From: Pseudomonas sp. NKUCC02_KPG
Lineage (GTDB): Bacteria; Pseudomonadota; Gammaproteobacteria; Pseudomonadales; Pseudomonadaceae
NCBI RefSeq assembly: GCF_019345465.1
Contig: NZ_JAHKRC010000016.1
Coordinates: 62,001 to 126,000 of the forward strand
Direction of reading: 5' to 3'
DNA: 64,000 bases
Shown one piece after another: positions 62,735 through 64,000 of the stretch. Made by a program: the position numbers and the translations under genes. The notes beneath the pieces were generated by a model, which was given only the letters and a program-made list of their open reading frames with translations, was not told the DNA's origin and did no database searches. Position 1 is the first letter of the stretch. Each line of letters opens with the position of its first letter.

Positions 62735-63580
62735 ATGAACTTTTCCGGAAAAACCGCCGTTGTAACGGGTGCTGGCCGTGGGCTGGGTTTGAGTTATGCA
62801 CGTGAGTTGGCAAGGTTGGGTGCCAATGTCGTGATCAGTGACAGTGGCGCAGACAAGACGGGTGCAGGCACGGATGCCGCCGTTGCCCTCGATGCCGCCC
62901 GAACACTTGCAGCCGAGGGATTCAGCGTGATCGGCCATCATGGCGACCTGGCTGGCGAGCAGGGGTGTCGGCAATTGATCGAGACAGCCATCAATGGGTT
63001 CGGGCAACTGGATATTGTGATCCACAACGCGGGCTGGGTTGGTTATCAGTCGATCGAAGAAACGCAACCGGCGTTTATTCAGCGGGCGCTGGATATAAAC
63101 ATCTACAGCCCGATCTGGCTCTGCAAGCATGCCTGGAAATACCTCAGGCACTCTGCAGCTGCACGGGTGGTGCTGACGTCTTCGGACCGCGCCATGTATC
63201 AGCAGTATGCGCAGCCGGGGCTGACGGCCTATGCCGCGGGCAAGATGGCCCAGCTTGGGATCATGAATGCACTGAGCATGGAAGGTGCGGCCGATGGCAT
63301 TCTGGTCAACGCCGTATCGCCGGTGGCCAAAACCCGCCTGTGGGGCGTGAGTGGCGAGCCGGACAACCTGAAACCTGAATGGGTCACTCCCGGCGTGATG
63401 TTTCTGGCTTCGCCGTTGTGCCAGGACACGGGCTACATTCTGCGGGCCAGCAATGGCCAGTTCAGCGCGACGCGATTTGTCGAGAACCCGGGAGTCGACT
63501 ATCCCCTCGACCTGGCGCGGGTCAAGGCCTCAAGCGCCGAGCAGGTTGCCCGGTTGTGGGACCAGATCAAGGAGTGCTGA
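62735..63580 (+). CDS. Short-chain dehydrogenase/reductase
   Basis: 281 residues. NAD(P) loop 'VVTGAGRGLGLSYARELARLGANVV' (~10-34), 'NAGW' at ~92 and catalytic Y-x-x-x-K in 'TAYAAGKMAQLG' with a Ser in 'VLTSSDRA'. The 'GRGLG' and insertion around 35-50 resemble multifunctional hydroxyacyl-CoA-type SDRs. AAGGA precedes the ATG. Divergent from the LysR gene, which probably controls it. Substrate unknown; an aromatic-derived alcohol or acyl chain would fit the regulator's family. Confidence 0.9.
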   Translation: MNFSGKTAVVTGAGRGLGLSYARELARLGANVVISDSGADKTGAGTDAAVALDAARTLAAEGFSVIGHHGDLAGEQGCRQLIETAINGFGQLDIVIHNAGWVGYQSIEETQPAFIQRALDINIYSPIWLCKHAWKYLRHSAAARVVLTSSDRAMYQQYAQPGLTAYAAGKMAQLGIMNALSMEGAADGILVNAVSPVAKTRLWGVSGEPDNLKPEWVTPGVMFLASPLCQDTGYILRASNGQFSATRFVENPGVDYPLDLARVKASSAEQVARLWDQIKEC

Positions 63581-63921
63581 GGTGCTTGCCCGCGATCATT
63601 GAGGAGCATCCGACTTGCAGACCCATGTTTCAAGTGAGCAGAAGGACTGTTAATTGTGCCTATAACTTAAGTATGGGCAGGGAGCAGGGCACGGATAAAA
63701 CCCTTGTGCAGGTTGATGTTCGTGGCGTTATAAGCGGTTATTACAACTTGAGTATTAGTCCTTAAGTTGGGTCGCGGCGGTGCTATATAGAGTGTTAATA
63801 CCAAGTTGTGAATTGTGTGTTGAAGCCTATGGAGTTGTTATGTCCTTACGGATGGAATGTCCCTTGATATCAGAACAGGGGGCCTTCGAACTTAAGCACA
63901 GCAAGTTCAAGGGAGTTGATG
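63581..63921. other. Intergenic, no gene recognised
   Basis: AT-richer than the surroundings. Three similar short words occur (ATAACTTAAGTAT, ACAACTTGAGTATT, CCTTAAGTT at ~63664-63768). An open frame from 63840 runs to the window edge in a frame different from the lipoprotein but looks non-coding. A promoter for the lipoprotein gene must be here. Confidence 0.4.
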
Positions 63922-64000
63922 ATGAACACTCAACCAAGGTTGAAAACGAGCACCGCTTTATTTTTGGTGATGACCGCCGGCCTGGCGGGTTGCAGCAGCG
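63922..64000 (+). CDS. Lipoprotein, N-terminal part (cut by window edge)
   Basis: The ATG at 63922 is preceded by AAGGGAG; the ATG directly before it, at 63919, is too close to the ribosome site. The 26 visible codons read MNTQPRLKTSTALFLVMTAG followed by LAGCSS, a clear lipoprotein signal peptide with lipobox L-A-G-C. The mature protein lies outside the window, so no function can be given. Confidence 0.75.
   Translation, partial: MNTQPRLKTSTALFLVMTAGLAGCSS

Noticed and set aside
63840..64000. Open frame from ATG 63840 to the window edge (MSLRMECPLISEQG...)
   Set aside because: It overlaps the lipoprotein start in another frame; the lipoprotein has a good ribosome site and a clear lipobox, so it is the better call.

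Overview
The window looks like a Pseudomonas chromosome, probably from the P. fluorescens/P. fragi side of the genus. The gene content is typical of that genus: creatinase, an NAD kinase/phosphoesterase/rhomboid run, DUF1315-DUF2797-pepN, a broad-specificity periplasmic racemase, and several FecI/FecR/TonB receptor systems. GC is high, and the intergenic gaps carry the familiar Pseudomonas REP palindromes (TGTGGGAGCGGGCTTGCTCGCGA type). No rRNA, tRNA, CRISPR array or intact insertion sequence was found.

Layout. 1-2.2 kb: end of a nitrate/sulfonate-type ABC importer (binding protein, ATPase, permease). 2.6-4.1 kb: a coiled-coil protein and a YqaA-like membrane protein. 4.0-5.35 kb: a duplicated ~300-bp segment flanking an AT-rich island of broken genes. 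5.4-9.3 kb: a compact creatine module (creatinase, MHS-type symporter, GlxA/AraC-type regulator). 9.7-11.8 kb: a pentaheme cytochrome c that fuses a dehydrogenase-type triheme subunit to a TsdA-like diheme domain. 11.8-23.1 kb: mostly housekeeping genes (a lone PBP2, D-cysteine desulfhydrase-like enzyme, cytochrome b561, DUF1853, NAD kinase, phosphoesterase, rhomboid protease, DUF1315, DUF2797, aminopeptidase N). 23.3-24.5 kb: a secreted phosphodiesterase. 24.7-31.3 kb: a TonB siderophore receptor and a FecI-FecR-receptor system, both with Fur-like boxes. 31.5-36.6 kb: racemase, half-size EamA protein, two-component system, lipoprotein, repeat-built membrane protein. 36.7-40.4 kb: Fbp-type ferric iron ABC importer with a Fur-like box.

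40.5-41.1 kb holds a tandem array of 193-bp repeats belonging to a dispersed element family with further copies at 27.0, 31.4 and 54.4 kb. 41.8-51.5 kb is the most striking region: the remnant of what looks like a second, lateral-type flagellar locus. flhA and flhB are intact. A 3' piece of fliR is joined head-to-head to a flgH that lacks its signal peptide. flgI, flgJ, flgK, flgL and a LafW-like gene follow, all with open frames. The junction sits in a perfect 8-bp inverted repeat. FlgJ carries an Slt-type transglycosylase domain and FlhB has NPQH in place of NPTH.

51.5-57.1 kb: an ASCH-domain gene that appears to start at ATC, an XRE regulator, a DUF2834-like protein, AzlCD, a TrmK-like methyltransferase, and a LysR/LysE divergent pair. 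57.2-61.6 kb: a second FecI-FecR system driving a HasR-like heme-type receptor. 61.6-63.6 kb: a LysR regulator divergent from a short-chain dehydrogenase. The window ends inside a lipoprotein gene.

Iron is the dominant theme: four separate uptake or signalling units (24.7, 27.2, 36.7 and 57.2 kb) all have plausible Fur boxes.
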